From positions 1 through 55,299 of IMG/VR virus record IMGVR_UViG_3300027822_000016: a stretch of DNA of 55,299 bases. One strand, given 5' to 3'. Numbering within the stretch: position 1 is the first letter of the stretch; the number at the start of each line of letters is the position of its first letter. Made by a program: the position numbers and the translations under genes. The stretch comes from a virus. Under the pieces are notes generated by a model that saw nothing but the letters and a program-made list of their open reading frames with translations, was not told the DNA's origin and did no database searches. Of this stretch, positions 1-8,104 are shown in pieces.

Positions 1-256
1 TCAACAAACCCGTACCACTAAAAAAGTCCTTCGCCAACAACACCGGATCGGTGTCTTCCGTCCCCCCAATCTGCACACGCAACAATCGACCCTCATCCAG
101 AGAGAACGGCGGAGTATTCAAAGGAGAAGCAGCATTGAAAAACGAAAACCGGTCATCCGAATTGTCAAGAGTCGCACGAAACCTCCCCGGACTGACCTTC
201 CCGTTCAACTGACTCGCGCTATCCCGCCCCGCACTCGTCTCCGCACCCAAAACATA
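1..256. repeat. left copy of terminal overlap
   Basis: These 256 bases recur at 55044-55299 in the same orientation, with differences at 128 (a versus g), 155 (a versus g) and 209 (c versus t). The repeat lies wholly inside the large minor tail gene and its reading frame continues across the join, so it is best read as the overlap of a circular or circularly permuted genome. The mismatches imply a mixed population or consensus errors rather than a perfect terminal repeat. Confidence 0.85.
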
Positions 257-1066
257 TGAAGTAATATCCTCTTCTACCTCGGAAAAATCCCCATCCCCAT
301 CGAAATCCCAAACAATCTCAATATCACTCTCCACCTGGCTTATTTCTTTGGCGGGAACAAACACAGCAGTGCCCGCCCCATCAACAATCAGCCCACCAGG
401 TTGACGCAACGTCGGAGCCAAAAGCACTGAAAGCGGAGACAACACCAATGTATAGACGTTATAACTCTCCGACTCCGAAAGCGTCAAAGCCGCAGGATCA
501 TCCGTTACCGCGTCCAACTGTCTCGCGGCAAAGAAACTCGTCGAACCATTGTTCAGGCCGCCACCGCCATTGACCTGCGTCTGCCGATGCGTATAATTCG
601 TCGGCCACCCCGTCACCGTCGCATCATCATCGGCCGCACCACCGACAACGATAAAAAGATTTTTCTCCGTCCACGAACCAGTCACAGAAGGAGGATTCAC
701 ACTGGAACCGGCACCAGAAACCCCAGACGAAATGGTGAACACCGTCGGGTCAGCATTACGGATCACCCAGGTGATCGCAGAACCACTCGCAGACGTTGGT
801 AGATCAACGTCATGCGTATCAGACGAGTCAAATCCATCGGAAGCTTTGCCAAAAAGCAGCATCGTGGCGCCGGTATCCGACCGTGCCATCTCCGTGAAAT
901 CACCTGTCGTGGGGAATGCCGCGTCCGCTCGCACGCCCTCCAGGTTGACCGAGCAGAGGATAATGTCATCCTCTTGAATTCCTGATGGGAGGGTGACAGT
1001 AAATGTGTTGACATTTGTCGTGTAATTATCTGTGGATTCTGCGACCCACGAGGGGAAAACAGCCAT
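1..1066 (-). CDS. large minor tail protein, N-terminal part (continues at window end)
   Basis: The frame opens at an ATG at 1066 (protein begins MAVFPSWVAESTDNY) and runs off the left edge without a stop. Joining position 1 to 55043 continues the same frame to the stop at 52876, giving 3,234 nt, or 1,077 residues. The N-terminal 350 residues are rich in Ser, Thr, Gly and Val and look like beta-sandwich domains. The gene lies 14 nt downstream of the collar-domain tail gene and would be the last gene of the tail operon. It is probably a baseplate or tail-tip protein contacting the host surface; no catalytic motif was recognised. The position and style are evident; the exact role is inferred. 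Confidence 0.8.
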   Translation of the reverse strand, partial: MAVFPSWVAESTDNYTTNVNTFTVTLPSGIQEDDIILCSVNLEGVRADAAFPTTGDFTEMARSDTGATMLLFGKASDGFDSSDTHDVDLPTSASGSAITWVIRNADPTVFTISSGVSGAGSSVNPPSVTGSWTEKNLFIVVGGAADDDATVTGWPTNYTHRQTQVNGGGGLNNGSTSFFAARQLDAVTDDPAALTLSESESYNVYTLVLSPLSVLLAPTLRQPGGLIVDGAGTAVFVPAKEISQVESDIEIVWDFDGDGDFSEVEEDITSYVLGAETSAGRDSASQLNGKVSPGRFRATLDNSDDRFSFFNAASPLNTPPFSLDEGRLLRVQIGGTEDTDPVLLAKDFFSGTGLL

Positions 1067-1080
1067 AAAAAACTACTCTC

Positions 1081-1992
1081 TCACGTCGCACGGATGATGC
1101 GTGTCACCGCGAGATATGCCGGATTCGCCCCCAGCGTGTAACCCTGCAACGATGTCCCATCGGTTTTTATCCCCGTATCGACAGAGACGACATCCCCCGT
1201 TGCGTTGTACGCACGTCCCGCAGGCCATGACGTGAGCGTTGTCAACCCGCCAATAACAGCATCCGACGCTTCATCCAAAAAAATTTCTGCCCCTGCCCCC
1301 ACCCCATTGAGATCATGCGTGTGGTCCAACGTTCCGCCCGTCTCCCCCAGAACAGATCCAACACCTGATGCGGCGAGACCGAGCGAAAATTTGCCGCGAG
1401 TATCCGGCAATGTGAACGTCGTCGACCCATCACCAACACCATAGGTCGTCCCTATGACCGCAAAAAGATCCGCATACGTTGTCCTCGAAATGTTACTGCC
1501 GTCCTCAAGCAAATATCCATCAGGGGCAGTTGACCCACGAAAATCGACACTCGATCCTATCGGCACGGTATCTCCTGCCCCATCGGAAAAATGAATCACC
1601 GGAGTGATCTCAATTTCGTCACCCTCAGATGTTATGGACATAGGCGCATCCAACTGGCGGAAACCTCGAAGCTTCCCGCCAACGGATTTCGTATAGTAGT
1701 AGCCATAAATTGTCTGCGCCGACCCGGACGATGACCTGGTGAATGTCTGTGTTGCATACGAACCGGACGCGGGATCGCCTTCGGCCGTCACCCACGACGC
1801 AACAACCAGCGTAACATTCGCATACCCTGGAAAGTTTGCCTCCGTAAAATCTGTCTCGTCCAATGCCTCGATCTGTGCTGGGGTCAGGCCGCCTATCACA
1901 TCATTTTGAAAAAGGTGCAGCTTCCAATCCTCCCCCAAAATGAGGTCGAGCATGGCGAGCTCTGCTTCGTCGGGCACACGAAATTGGCTCAA
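1081..1992 (-). CDS. minor tail protein with phage tail-collar-like domain
   Basis: This 303-residue protein probably acts at the tail tip in adsorption. Residues from about 170 carry collar-type features: GSSVDFRGSTAPDGYLLEDG, then TTYADLFAVIGTTYG, then GDGSTTFTLPDTRGKFSLG, and later LDHTHD. This is the order seen in the tail collar family (PF07484), which occurs in fibres and in Mtf2-like proteins. The N-terminal half is different and includes LTPAQIEALDETDF. Its ATG overlaps the last codons of the tape measure gene by 4 nt, so the two are translationally coupled. Receptor binding is an inference from the family and position. Confidence 0.75.
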   Translation of the reverse strand: MSQFRVPDEAELAMLDLILGEDWKLHLFQNDVIGGLTPAQIEALDETDFTEANFPGYANVTLVVASWVTAEGDPASGSYATQTFTRSSSGSAQTIYGYYYTKSVGGKLRGFRQLDAPMSITSEGDEIEITPVIHFSDGAGDTVPIGSSVDFRGSTAPDGYLLEDGSNISRTTYADLFAVIGTTYGVGDGSTTFTLPDTRGKFSLGLAASGVGSVLGETGGTLDHTHDLNGVGAGAEIFLDEASDAVIGGLTTLTSWPAGRAYNATGDVVSVDTGIKTDGTSLQGYTLGANPAYLAVTRIIRAT

Positions 1993-3557
1993 TTCATTCC
2001 CCCGAATCCCCCGCGAAGGAGTTCATCGCGCACGACAGCGACCAGTTCTCTTTCCGAGATGACGCTTCCGGATACGTTCACGACTACCGATGTCCCTGCG
2101 CCTTGTTGTCCACGCATCATTCTTTCGGTGTCCGGGCCAGAGACAACTCTCCGGCCTGCGCCTTGGATAATTTCTCTTCCGCGTTCTCCGACAGTTGACA
2201 TTCCCGATCCGGTGATGCCTCCATGTTGAAAACCGAGGATGTTTCGTACAGCTCCAACACCAGGTATTTTACTGAGCGCATTCACGAGAGAACGTAACTG
2301 TTTTTTCATGAAATTGATAGAACTCACAACAGTATTCTTGATTTTTCCGAATATGTTGCTCACAATGTTGAAAAGTCCGCTAAAAACGGATTGCCCCACG
2401 GAAATGATGGTGCGTAAAACGGACAGTACGACATCTATTGACACTGACACCACTGAAGCAATCGCCCCGAATACCGCTTGTGCCACGGCCAGAAGGCCAT
2501 TGAAAATCGGTGTGCCGACGAAAAGGAGCGCCCGGAATGCCGCGGTTGCCACTGTGGTGATGATTTTGAAGACGATCCGTAGGTAGGCGAGATAGACTTT
2601 TGCGACGACCGAGAGAGCTGCGAACACTGGTTTCGCCACGGCTTTTATAACGTTAAACGACACTGTTGCCAGGGTGGAGATCGCTTTGAACGTGACTCGC
2701 ATGGCGGCGGAGAAGCTGTCGGCGAGGACAGACATTGCAAAAAAGGATGCTTTCGCGATGACGCTAATACCACGAAAAACTTGTACGCCTGTCCGGTAGA
2801 CCACTCCGAGTAGGTATCCCACCAAGTTGAGTGCCACTTTCGCGGTGAACGCCACTGCCTGGAAGGCCGGTTTGGCAACTGCGACAATCCCACCGAATAC
2901 CGTTTTCACCACGGTGAGAATCCCGGAAAACGCGGCTTTTATCGCGTCAAATGCTGCGACAGCTGCGTCTTTTACAAACGTGAAGCTTTTTTCCAGAAGT
3001 GGGCCAACGGGGGCGAAGAAGTCTGCTATTTTCCTGACGGCATCTTTGACAGCATCAGTGACACTTTTCCACACACTGAGCGCGACTTCTCGTACTGTAT
3101 CCCAGTTTTTTACAAGGAGTACGACGACCGCGATCACTGCAAGAACGGCGAGGATGAGTGGACCCATCGAAATTGCCCATGCAGCAGCGTTTTTTATCCA
3201 GGCGACAGAGTTTGCGACGATCACTTTCGTAAAATTTGCTATCGTCGGGACGATAAAATTTGCTATTCCCGATGCGAGGTCTCCGAGACCGGTGAGATAA
3301 TCGACTGGTCCTTCTGCGGTGGAGAGGTCTTCGAGGCCGGTGAAAACGTCGCGTAATCCCAGGATACGTTGTTCTGTGCCGTCTGCCGCGTCTGTCGCTT
3401 TGTCGAATCCTTCGTCGCTTGTTCGTCTGAGTGCTCTGGTTGCATTGTCTGATGCGCCGACGAGTCCGCCTAGACTTTTTTCGGCGTTGTTGAATGCTGG
3501 TGCGGAATCGTCTCTGCCGGTGATGACAATTTCTATTGCGTCCGATCCAGCGGCCAT
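1989..3557 (-). CDS. tail tape measure protein
   Basis: A 522-residue protein that sets tail length and takes part in DNA entry. The N-terminus contains an acidic-helical start followed by long hydrophobic stretches around residues 95-160 (including WAISMGPLILAVLAVIAVVV) and then a repeating pattern of Val/Ala/Phe-rich helices, as is usual in tape measures. A Gly-rich segment near 450 (GGITGSGMSTVGERG) is common in siphophage tape measures. The start overlaps the stop of the frameshifted chaperone by 1 nt, the standard order. At this length a rather short tail, below 100 nm, would be expected from the usual 0.15 nm per residue. Confidence 0.85.
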   Translation of the reverse strand: MAAGSDAIEIVITGRDDSAPAFNNAEKSLGGLVGASDNATRALRRTSDEGFDKATDAADGTEQRILGLRDVFTGLEDLSTAEGPVDYLTGLGDLASGIANFIVPTIANFTKVIVANSVAWIKNAAAWAISMGPLILAVLAVIAVVVLLVKNWDTVREVALSVWKSVTDAVKDAVRKIADFFAPVGPLLEKSFTFVKDAAVAAFDAIKAAFSGILTVVKTVFGGIVAVAKPAFQAVAFTAKVALNLVGYLLGVVYRTGVQVFRGISVIAKASFFAMSVLADSFSAAMRVTFKAISTLATVSFNVIKAVAKPVFAALSVVAKVYLAYLRIVFKIITTVATAAFRALLFVGTPIFNGLLAVAQAVFGAIASVVSVSIDVVLSVLRTIISVGQSVFSGLFNIVSNIFGKIKNTVVSSINFMKKQLRSLVNALSKIPGVGAVRNILGFQHGGITGSGMSTVGERGREIIQGAGRRVVSGPDTERMMRGQQGAGTSVVVNVSGSVISERELVAVVRDELLRGGFGGMN

Positions 3558-3835
3558 TACAATCCCAAGTTTTCTACATCATGTGTGTCAGTATCTGTCT
3601 CGAATTTGTCCGGATGCGCAATCGACTCTATCTCCAGTAAGCGCAGTAGACTCGCCCCTTCATTGTTTACCTGAGACGGTAGACAGTGAAATCTATCGCA
3701 AATCCCGAGTACAAGATCTGCGTCTATTAGCTCGTTAGGTGCGTCTTCAAAATCTCCTGCGAAATTTCCACTGGCATACCACTGCCCGAGCGATGCTCTA
3801 AAGGGGTGGAGATTTGTGCCACCTCTTCCATCCAC
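3557..3835 (-). CDS. tail assembly chaperone, -1 frameshift extension (gpT-like)
   Basis: This open frame lies -1 relative to the preceding gene and ends one base inside the tape measure start. It has no good ribosome binding site of its own. It would be read by ribosomes that slip on CCCTTTA at 3799-3805, giving a fusion from 4158 to 3557 with a tail containing GDFEDAPNELIDADLVLGIC and CLPSQVNNEG. In lambda-like phages the longer form (gpGT) binds the tape measure and recruits tail tube subunits. The arrangement G, then shifted T, then tape measure is conserved, so the assignment rests on layout plus a well-formed slippery site. Confidence 0.8.
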   Translation of the reverse strand: MDGRGGTNLHPFRASLGQWYASGNFAGDFEDAPNELIDADLVLGICDRFHCLPSQVNNEGASLLRLLEIESIAHPDKFETDTDTHDVENLGL

Positions 3836-4158
3836 GTATTGATAATTTTGATGACGCTTGCAAGTCCGAGGTAGTCAAGACCTTCGGTGTTCGCTGGGAC
3901 TGGAATATTGTTTTCGTCGACAATATTCCAGCTGATGAGGGATCTTCCAAAAAAATCGAATACTTTTAGGGCGTTTTCGGTATTCACGCCCACTTGTTCG
4001 CTGCTGATTGCACCTTGAATCCGCATGAGTGAGCGTAACTCGCCAATGGTGAACTCATGTACAGTGATTTCCAGTCCCAGCAGATCATCGTTCGGGTCCG
4101 CAAAAACTATCTTGTACGAACTCTTTTTAGGGCTGAATCCGCTACTTGTTACGACCAC
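3727..4158 (-). CDS. tail assembly chaperone (gpG-like)
   Basis: This 143-residue acidic, mostly helical protein includes LEITVHEFTIGELRSLMRIQ and ends in an Ile/Glu-rich segment. It sits between the second tail-tube gene and the tape measure gene, where siphophages encode the chaperone made in short and frameshifted long forms. The start at 4158 overlaps the upstream tail-tube gene by 10 nt. No enzyme motif is present. It acts during assembly and is not expected in the virion. Confidence 0.75.
   Translation of the reverse strand: MVVTSSGFSPKKSSYKIVFADPNDDLLGLEITVHEFTIGELRSLMRIQGAISSEQVGVNTENALKVFDFFGRSLISWNIVDENNIPVPANTEGLDYLGLASVIKIINTWMEEVAQISTPLEHRSGSGMPVEISQEILKTHLTS
3799..3805 (-). other. 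-1 ribosomal slippery heptamer CCCTTTA
   Basis: On the minus strand the sequence is C CCT TTA in the frame of the upstream gene, an exact X XXY YYZ heptamer. The base at 3805 is the third base of a codon counted from 4158, as required. After slipping, the ribosome reads CCC TTT AGA and continues to 3557. Confidence 0.8.
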
Positions 4159-4556
4159 GTAGGCACCGTCCCGTCCCCCAGAGTAAATGGGACAGAAAAC
4201 GTAAGCTCTCCCGATGAAGCCCTGGTAATCACATAGTCAGTGAGATAGCATTCGTTCGCGAGTGTCTGGCCGTCAACCACCATAGTGATTGTGCGTAGAG
4301 CACTCGTGGACGGGATCGTTTTGAACACGTCGTGTGCCTGATCTGTCGCAGAATCGAAAACGCCCGCCATCGTCCCGGAAAAGTCCGCAAGCAACAACAG
4401 CCGTTCAAATGCGGATTTATCAAGACCGGTAATGTCCTGCACCCCGCGCGGCATTGCGACGTCCAAGCCCGTGATATTCTTCCGCAAACCCTTGGCAGCG
4501 CCCGCGGCGTTGTCGACATCAAGAGTGGTCCATGCGAGACCTGATACTGCAGCCAC
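4149..4556 (-). CDS. tail tube protein (second paralog)
   Basis: A 135-residue protein with the pattern ITGLDKSAFERLLLLADFSG, GVFDSATDQAHDVFKT, RTITMVVDGQTLANECYLTDY and a C-terminal beta segment. This is the style of short major tail proteins in actinophages. It shares a recognisable core with the protein at 5156-5875 (GLDK/GIDK, FDSA, a GQTL strand), so the phage encodes two tube-like proteins. It lies directly before the chaperone, the usual place for the major tail protein. Which of the two forms the bulk of the tube cannot be told from sequence. Confidence 0.7.
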   Translation of the reverse strand: MAAVSGLAWTTLDVDNAAGAAKGLRKNITGLDVAMPRGVQDITGLDKSAFERLLLLADFSGTMAGVFDSATDQAHDVFKTIPSTSALRTITMVVDGQTLANECYLTDYVITRASSGELTFSVPFTLGDGTVPTWS

Positions 4557-4741
4557 TATCGCTCACCCCTTTGCATATCTTTATAAAATTCCCACTGTTG
4601 CTCCGGACCCCACCGGTCATCCCGTGATTCTTGCGCTGGAATGGGACGGATGCTCGTATTGCCGTCATATATGGGTTTTGCGAGGGATTCAAGATCTTCG
4701 TACTCGCCTATAACCCACTTGAAACCAGGAATTCCCCACAT
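4556..4741 (-). CDS. small tail-region protein, unknown function
   Basis: This 61-residue protein (begins MWGIPGFKWVIG) is rich in Trp, Glu and Arg and lacks membrane segments. Its stop shares a base with the start of the downstream tail-tube gene and it begins 2 nt after the upstream gene, so it is part of the tail operon. Its role may be in tail assembly, by position only. Confidence 0.6.
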   Translation of the reverse strand: MWGIPGFKWVIGEYEDLESLAKPIYDGNTSIRPIPAQESRDDRWGPEQQWEFYKDMQRGER

Positions 4742-4743
4742 TG

Positions 4744-5154
4744 CTATTCCTTACGTATTTTGTCGAGGGATTCGGAGAAATGCTCCACCCACAAACCCGG
4801 TTTCTTATGCTCCACCTGCAATGATTCCTTTCGCTTTCCCCTACCATCGAACACCAAAAAATTCTCTTCTCGGATCTGTATTCGGTGTTGTGCTGCCCGA
4901 AAACAGGTCTGGCCAGGGGGGAAGACGAATTTGAGCATGTCGTCCGCGACTTTCTCAACCGTGAATTGCCGCCCACTGTACGTACGAATGTAGAACTCCT
5001 GCCTTCTTCCGAGGTCGGTGCGTAGATCCAGCACCGTTTTCCATCCCTTTTGGTACGCCTGGCAGTCTGCTTCTTGGCAGCTGATCGTTTTCCAGTGTGT
5101 GTCCGCTGGGGAATTGAGAGTGAAAATTTCGGTTGGCGTGGGTCTTACATGCAT
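4744..5154 (-). CDS. conserved actinophage-type tail-region protein
   Basis: A 136-residue protein beginning MHVRPTPTEIFTLNSPADTH with a Cys pair in the segment ISCQEADCQAYQKGW. A similar N-terminus is typical of a family found between tail genes in actinobacterial siphophages; I recognise the style but no function is established. It overlaps neither neighbour, with spacings of 1-2 nt, so it is translated as part of the operon. A structural or assembly role is inferred from position. Confidence 0.6.
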   Translation of the reverse strand: MHVRPTPTEIFTLNSPADTHWKTISCQEADCQAYQKGWKTVLDLRTDLGRRQEFYIRTYSGRQFTVEKVADDMLKFVFPPGQTCFRAAQHRIQIREENFLVFDGRGKRKESLQVEHKKPGLWVEHFSESLDKIRKE

Positions 5155-5155
5155 G

Positions 5156-5875
5156 TCATGGGTTCCTGGATACGGCGACGATCAGGTTGGCTGTGGTGAA
5201 TGTCCCGGTCACGGCGATGCGTAGCCATTGTTCAAGGTTCCCGGTAACGGCGATACGCTCTGATGTGACGTCTGTTGCGGTGGTGAATCCACCGCCTGTT
5301 ATGTTGGCATAGGGGTCTCCTGACCCATCATCAGATGATTCTTGCAGCGTGACTGTCATATCTGTCCCGGTGAACGCCGTGACATGCAAATACGCCTGCA
5401 ACCCACTGGTAGACGCTGCCCCTGCGTCCAACCCGCCCCCATTCCCGACACCAGCAAACGTCTGTATCCCAGTAGTGAGCAAGTTGCCGTGATCGAGCAC
5501 ATGCCCGCTCCCCTGCAACTCCGTCGTAAGAGCCAAAGATCCGTCCGTACCCCTCGACAAACTGTAGTCAACTTGCTTCGCCGAAATACTGGAGGACACG
5601 TACCCCAACGTCTGCCCGTAAGCGACAGTGCAAAGCACATTCGCCATAGGCAAAGACGCAAGAACAGGATGCAATTGCCCCGCAGAAGAGTCGAAAAACC
5701 CCTCAAAAGACATTTTGGCGTCATTCAACCCAGAAATACGCATATACGCATGCTTATCTATACCCGTGACGTCCAGCAACGCAATTTCGCTACTAATCTC
5801 CAGGGAACCAATATCAGCGGATAGATGGTATTGATCCAGGACCGCGAGCATCCCCAGGCCGGATTGACTAGCCAT
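5156..5875 (-). CDS. tail tube protein (first paralog) with C-terminal beta domain
   Basis: The ATG at 5875 (MASQSGLGMLAVL) overlaps the end of the upstream gene and is preferred to an in-frame start at 5953, which would extend far into that gene. The 239-residue product has the same core as the protein at 4149-4556: GIDKHAYMRISGLND, GFFDSSAGQLHPVLA, YGQTLGYVSSS. It adds a C-terminal Thr/Gly-rich beta segment ending in TANLIVAVSRNP. It follows the tail terminator gene, a normal place for a major tail protein. It may be a decorated tube subunit or a receptor-exposed variant. Confidence 0.7.
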   Translation of the reverse strand: MASQSGLGMLAVLDQYHLSADIGSLEISSEIALLDVTGIDKHAYMRISGLNDAKMSFEGFFDSSAGQLHPVLASLPMANVLCTVAYGQTLGYVSSSISAKQVDYSLSRGTDGSLALTTELQGSGHVLDHGNLLTTGIQTFAGVGNGGGLDAGAASTSGLQAYLHVTAFTGTDMTVTLQESSDDGSGDPYANITGGGFTTATDVTSERIAVTGNLEQWLRIAVTGTFTTANLIVAVSRNP

Positions 5876-6332
5876 TTTGCACCCACACATCCCCGACAAT
5901 AATCGGGACCGTAAGATCCACCACCTGATAAAACCCGCTATCACCAGGAACAAACCCGGAAATTGCAGTCATCTCCACGCGCTCAATCTGAAAAATATCC
6001 GTCACAATGGCGTCCCCCGACAATCCGACTGAGGTGTGGATTTGCGCGAGCATCTTTTCCGCTGCATCCCACACAGCAACATCAATGAGATCTATCGGCG
6101 CAGTCATCTTGTTTTTATAAATTCGTACGGTGCAGGTCAGGGCCACGGACGTGCTGCTTAATCCAGAGAATGATGCAGATGGAGTGAGTGAAGTAGCGGA
6201 AATAGCGCAAGCAAGACCCGACGCGGGCAATGTGGTAGGCGAATTCCCGACAATTACCGCATCAAAAATACCAAGCGTTTCCGCATATGTCGTAAGACGC
6301 GCAAGAATTGCGCGAACATCAAGAGACGCCAA
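5868..6332 (-). CDS. tail terminator/completion protein
   Basis: This 154-residue protein begins MASLDVRAILARLTTYAETL and has a mixed alpha/beta sequence with VRIYKNKMTAPIDLID and ends near VDLTVPIIVGDVW. Length, pattern and position between the head-tail connector and the tail tube match tail terminator proteins (lambda gpU/HK97 gp10-neighbour type). These cap the tail and join it to the head. Similarity was judged by eye, so the family is probable rather than certain. Confidence 0.65.
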   Translation of the reverse strand: MASLDVRAILARLTTYAETLGIFDAVIVGNSPTTLPASGLACAISATSLTPSASFSGLSSTSVALTCTVRIYKNKMTAPIDLIDVAVWDAAEKMLAQIHTSVGLSGDAIVTDIFQIERVEMTAISGFVPGDSGFYQVVDLTVPIIVGDVWVQNG

Positions 6333-6338
6333 GAAATA

Positions 6339-6707
6339 TCACTTCCCCATCGACTTTTTCACACTCCGCCGAATTTCATCTTCCGTGCTCCGCCTGGACA
6401 CGCTAATCAACTCTTGATACGCTTTCCTCCACAACGCATACCCGGCAAAACCCCGCCCACCGAACTCCAACCACGGGCCATACGCCACACCACCATCAGT
6501 AATCGTCGTGGAATCTGCCGTTTTTATCTGGACGACACTTCCTTTGTAACGGCCTGTCGGGTGCTTATAGATTTTTGTGGACTGCCGAAAAAATCGCAGT
6601 GTGTGGCTTGAAAGTCCGACAATCGCCTCGTCTGTTGCCGCTTCGATGGCAACTTTTCCAACACCAGGGTAGGGAAAGTCCCCGACATTCAGCCTCACTT
6701 CTGCCAT
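6339..6707 (-). CDS. HK97 gp10-like head-tail connector/minor capsid protein
   Basis: A 122-residue basic protein containing YKHPTGRYKGSVVQI and GGVAYGPWLEFGGRGFAGYA, a pattern typical of the HK97 gp10 family, in which the YG-P-W-LEFG element is common. These proteins act at the neck during head completion or tail joining. It lies 6 nt before the tail terminator gene in the usual connector block. Confidence 0.65.
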   Translation of the reverse strand: MAEVRLNVGDFPYPGVGKVAIEAATDEAIVGLSSHTLRFFRQSTKIYKHPTGRYKGSVVQIKTADSTTITDGGVAYGPWLEFGGRGFAGYALWRKAYQELISVSRRSTEDEIRRSVKKSMGK

Positions 6708-6729
6708 TGATAACCCCTAAAAAATATGT

Positions 6730-7785
6730 CTACACAGAAAAAATGCGTGACCTGCGACGATAACTGTTACGTAACGCGACTCTCTCACTCTCAAGACCTG
6801 CACCGCGGGCTTCCCTCGTCCCATCCCCGGCACCTATTGTTCGGCCGTACGCACTCGCCTGTTGCTGCAGCATCACCGTTGCTTCCGCTATGACATACGT
6901 ACGCAATACACTTGGTACGTCCCAATAACAGACAGTCGTTCCACTATCGTGCGATGTTGCGACAGTCCCGAGGATTGCACGTTCCACCACCGCGTCCTTC
7001 TGTGCAAAAAGCGAATCCGTACCGTGTGATGCGAGGACCGATCCGTGAACTGCCCGCGTGACAGTAAGCTGCGTCGCAGAATCTACCGTCTCCACACGTA
7101 ATGTCTCTGCATCCAGTCGAAGAAACTGTCCGGAGGAGAACGTCGCAGTAGATCCCACCAAGAGCGTTTTGTCGTTACTCGCAGCGGTTAAAGAGTTTGT
7201 TGCGTCGACTGCCGTGTCACCCCAGGAACGTTCTATTACTCCCACCCACTCGTCGTCGATCTTCAGTAACGACCCAATCCCCCAGTGCAACGATGTGCCC
7301 AGGGAGATAACAGTATCCGACAAACCTATGAGTCCAGTTGAATTGCAAAAGGGTGTAGAGCTTGCCGTATAGCCGAACGTGCCTGTTATTTCTATCGCTC
7401 TCTGGCTGGTACTCCCACTGGAAAATGTCCCAGTGTCACTGTCTTTTTTGATCTCTATCGAGGAGTAGGGTGGCCCGACATTCACTGGCTCCAGGAAAAA
7501 ATCTGTGGACGGTATTGTTTGACCTGCGACAACAAGTGTGTCGACACTGATAATGTCGAATCCTTCAGCCCAGAGACGCCACGATTTTGATCGTGGTTTC
7601 GCAGGCCATTCCATATATTTTGTTGCGTTGAACGTGGGGTAAAAGACTCTGTTACAGAGTTCCCGGCTTTCGGCTTTTCGCGATGCCGATGCAATGACTA
7701 TGTCGATTTGGGCATTTATTGCAGATGAGTAGTACGTGTCAGGGGAAAATTGCAAATCCTCTCTTGTACAGTACCATATGCCCAT
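6730..7785 (-). CDS. probable head-tail connector/virion protein
   Basis: The start at 7785 (MGIWYCTREDLQFSPDT) is chosen because it follows the upstream stop by one base with AAGG about nine bases ahead; an in-frame upstream start at 7878 would overlap that gene. The 351-residue protein begins with a helical segment (INAQIDIVIASASRKAESR) as in adaptor proteins, then has a long beta-rich part with repeated DDEWVGV and LRLDAETLRVETV motifs, and ends in a basic helix. Position between capsid and gp10-like genes suggests an adaptor. Function is inferred. Confidence 0.6.
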   Translation of the reverse strand: MGIWYCTREDLQFSPDTYYSSAINAQIDIVIASASRKAESRELCNRVFYPTFNATKYMEWPAKPRSKSWRLWAEGFDIISVDTLVVAGQTIPSTDFFLEPVNVGPPYSSIEIKKDSDTGTFSSGSTSQRAIEITGTFGYTASSTPFCNSTGLIGLSDTVISLGTSLHWGIGSLLKIDDEWVGVIERSWGDTAVDATNSLTAASNDKTLLVGSTATFSSGQFLRLDAETLRVETVDSATQLTVTRAVHGSVLASHGTDSLFAQKDAVVERAILGTVATSHDSGTTVCYWDVPSVLRTYVIAEATVMLQQQASAYGRTIGAGDGTREARGAGLESERVALRNSYRRRSRIFSV

Positions 7786-7786
7786 G

Positions 7787-7969
7787 TTATGCCTTATCCA
7801 ACGGGTGCCCGGACCACTCCCATCCGTCAAATGGACAGACCAACCCACCCCTTGGACTCTCCAAAAGAGGCGTCCCATCGTTCGGGCACGCCTCAGGTGG
7901 GCTTTCCACCCACTCGGCAGTAAAATCGATATTTTGCCGCCGTATCGCTACAAGACTCTCCCACGACAT
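7787..7969 (-). CDS. small CPNDG/CPFDGW protein of head operon
   Basis: A 60-residue protein with two paired motifs, CPNDGTPLLE and CPFDGWEW, around residues 29 and 46. Single cysteines in each half could bind a metal together. Proteins of this kind are common next to the capsid and adaptor genes of actinobacterial phages, which supports the host call; their function is not known. GGGG sits about eight bases before the ATG. The stop is followed after one base by the connector ATG. Confidence 0.7.
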   Translation of the reverse strand: MSWESLVAIRRQNIDFTAEWVESPPEACPNDGTPLLESPRGGLVCPFDGWEWSGHPLDKA

Positions 7970-8104
7970 TACAAAACCCCGTAAAAATATGTGGCGGCAT
8001 GGAACCTACAAGGACACACGCACGTCCCATGCCTTGCCGACTGCCGTGTCGGCTACCAACAGTGTCAACCCCCTGTGACAACATCCGTACGATGTCGAGT
8101 CCTT

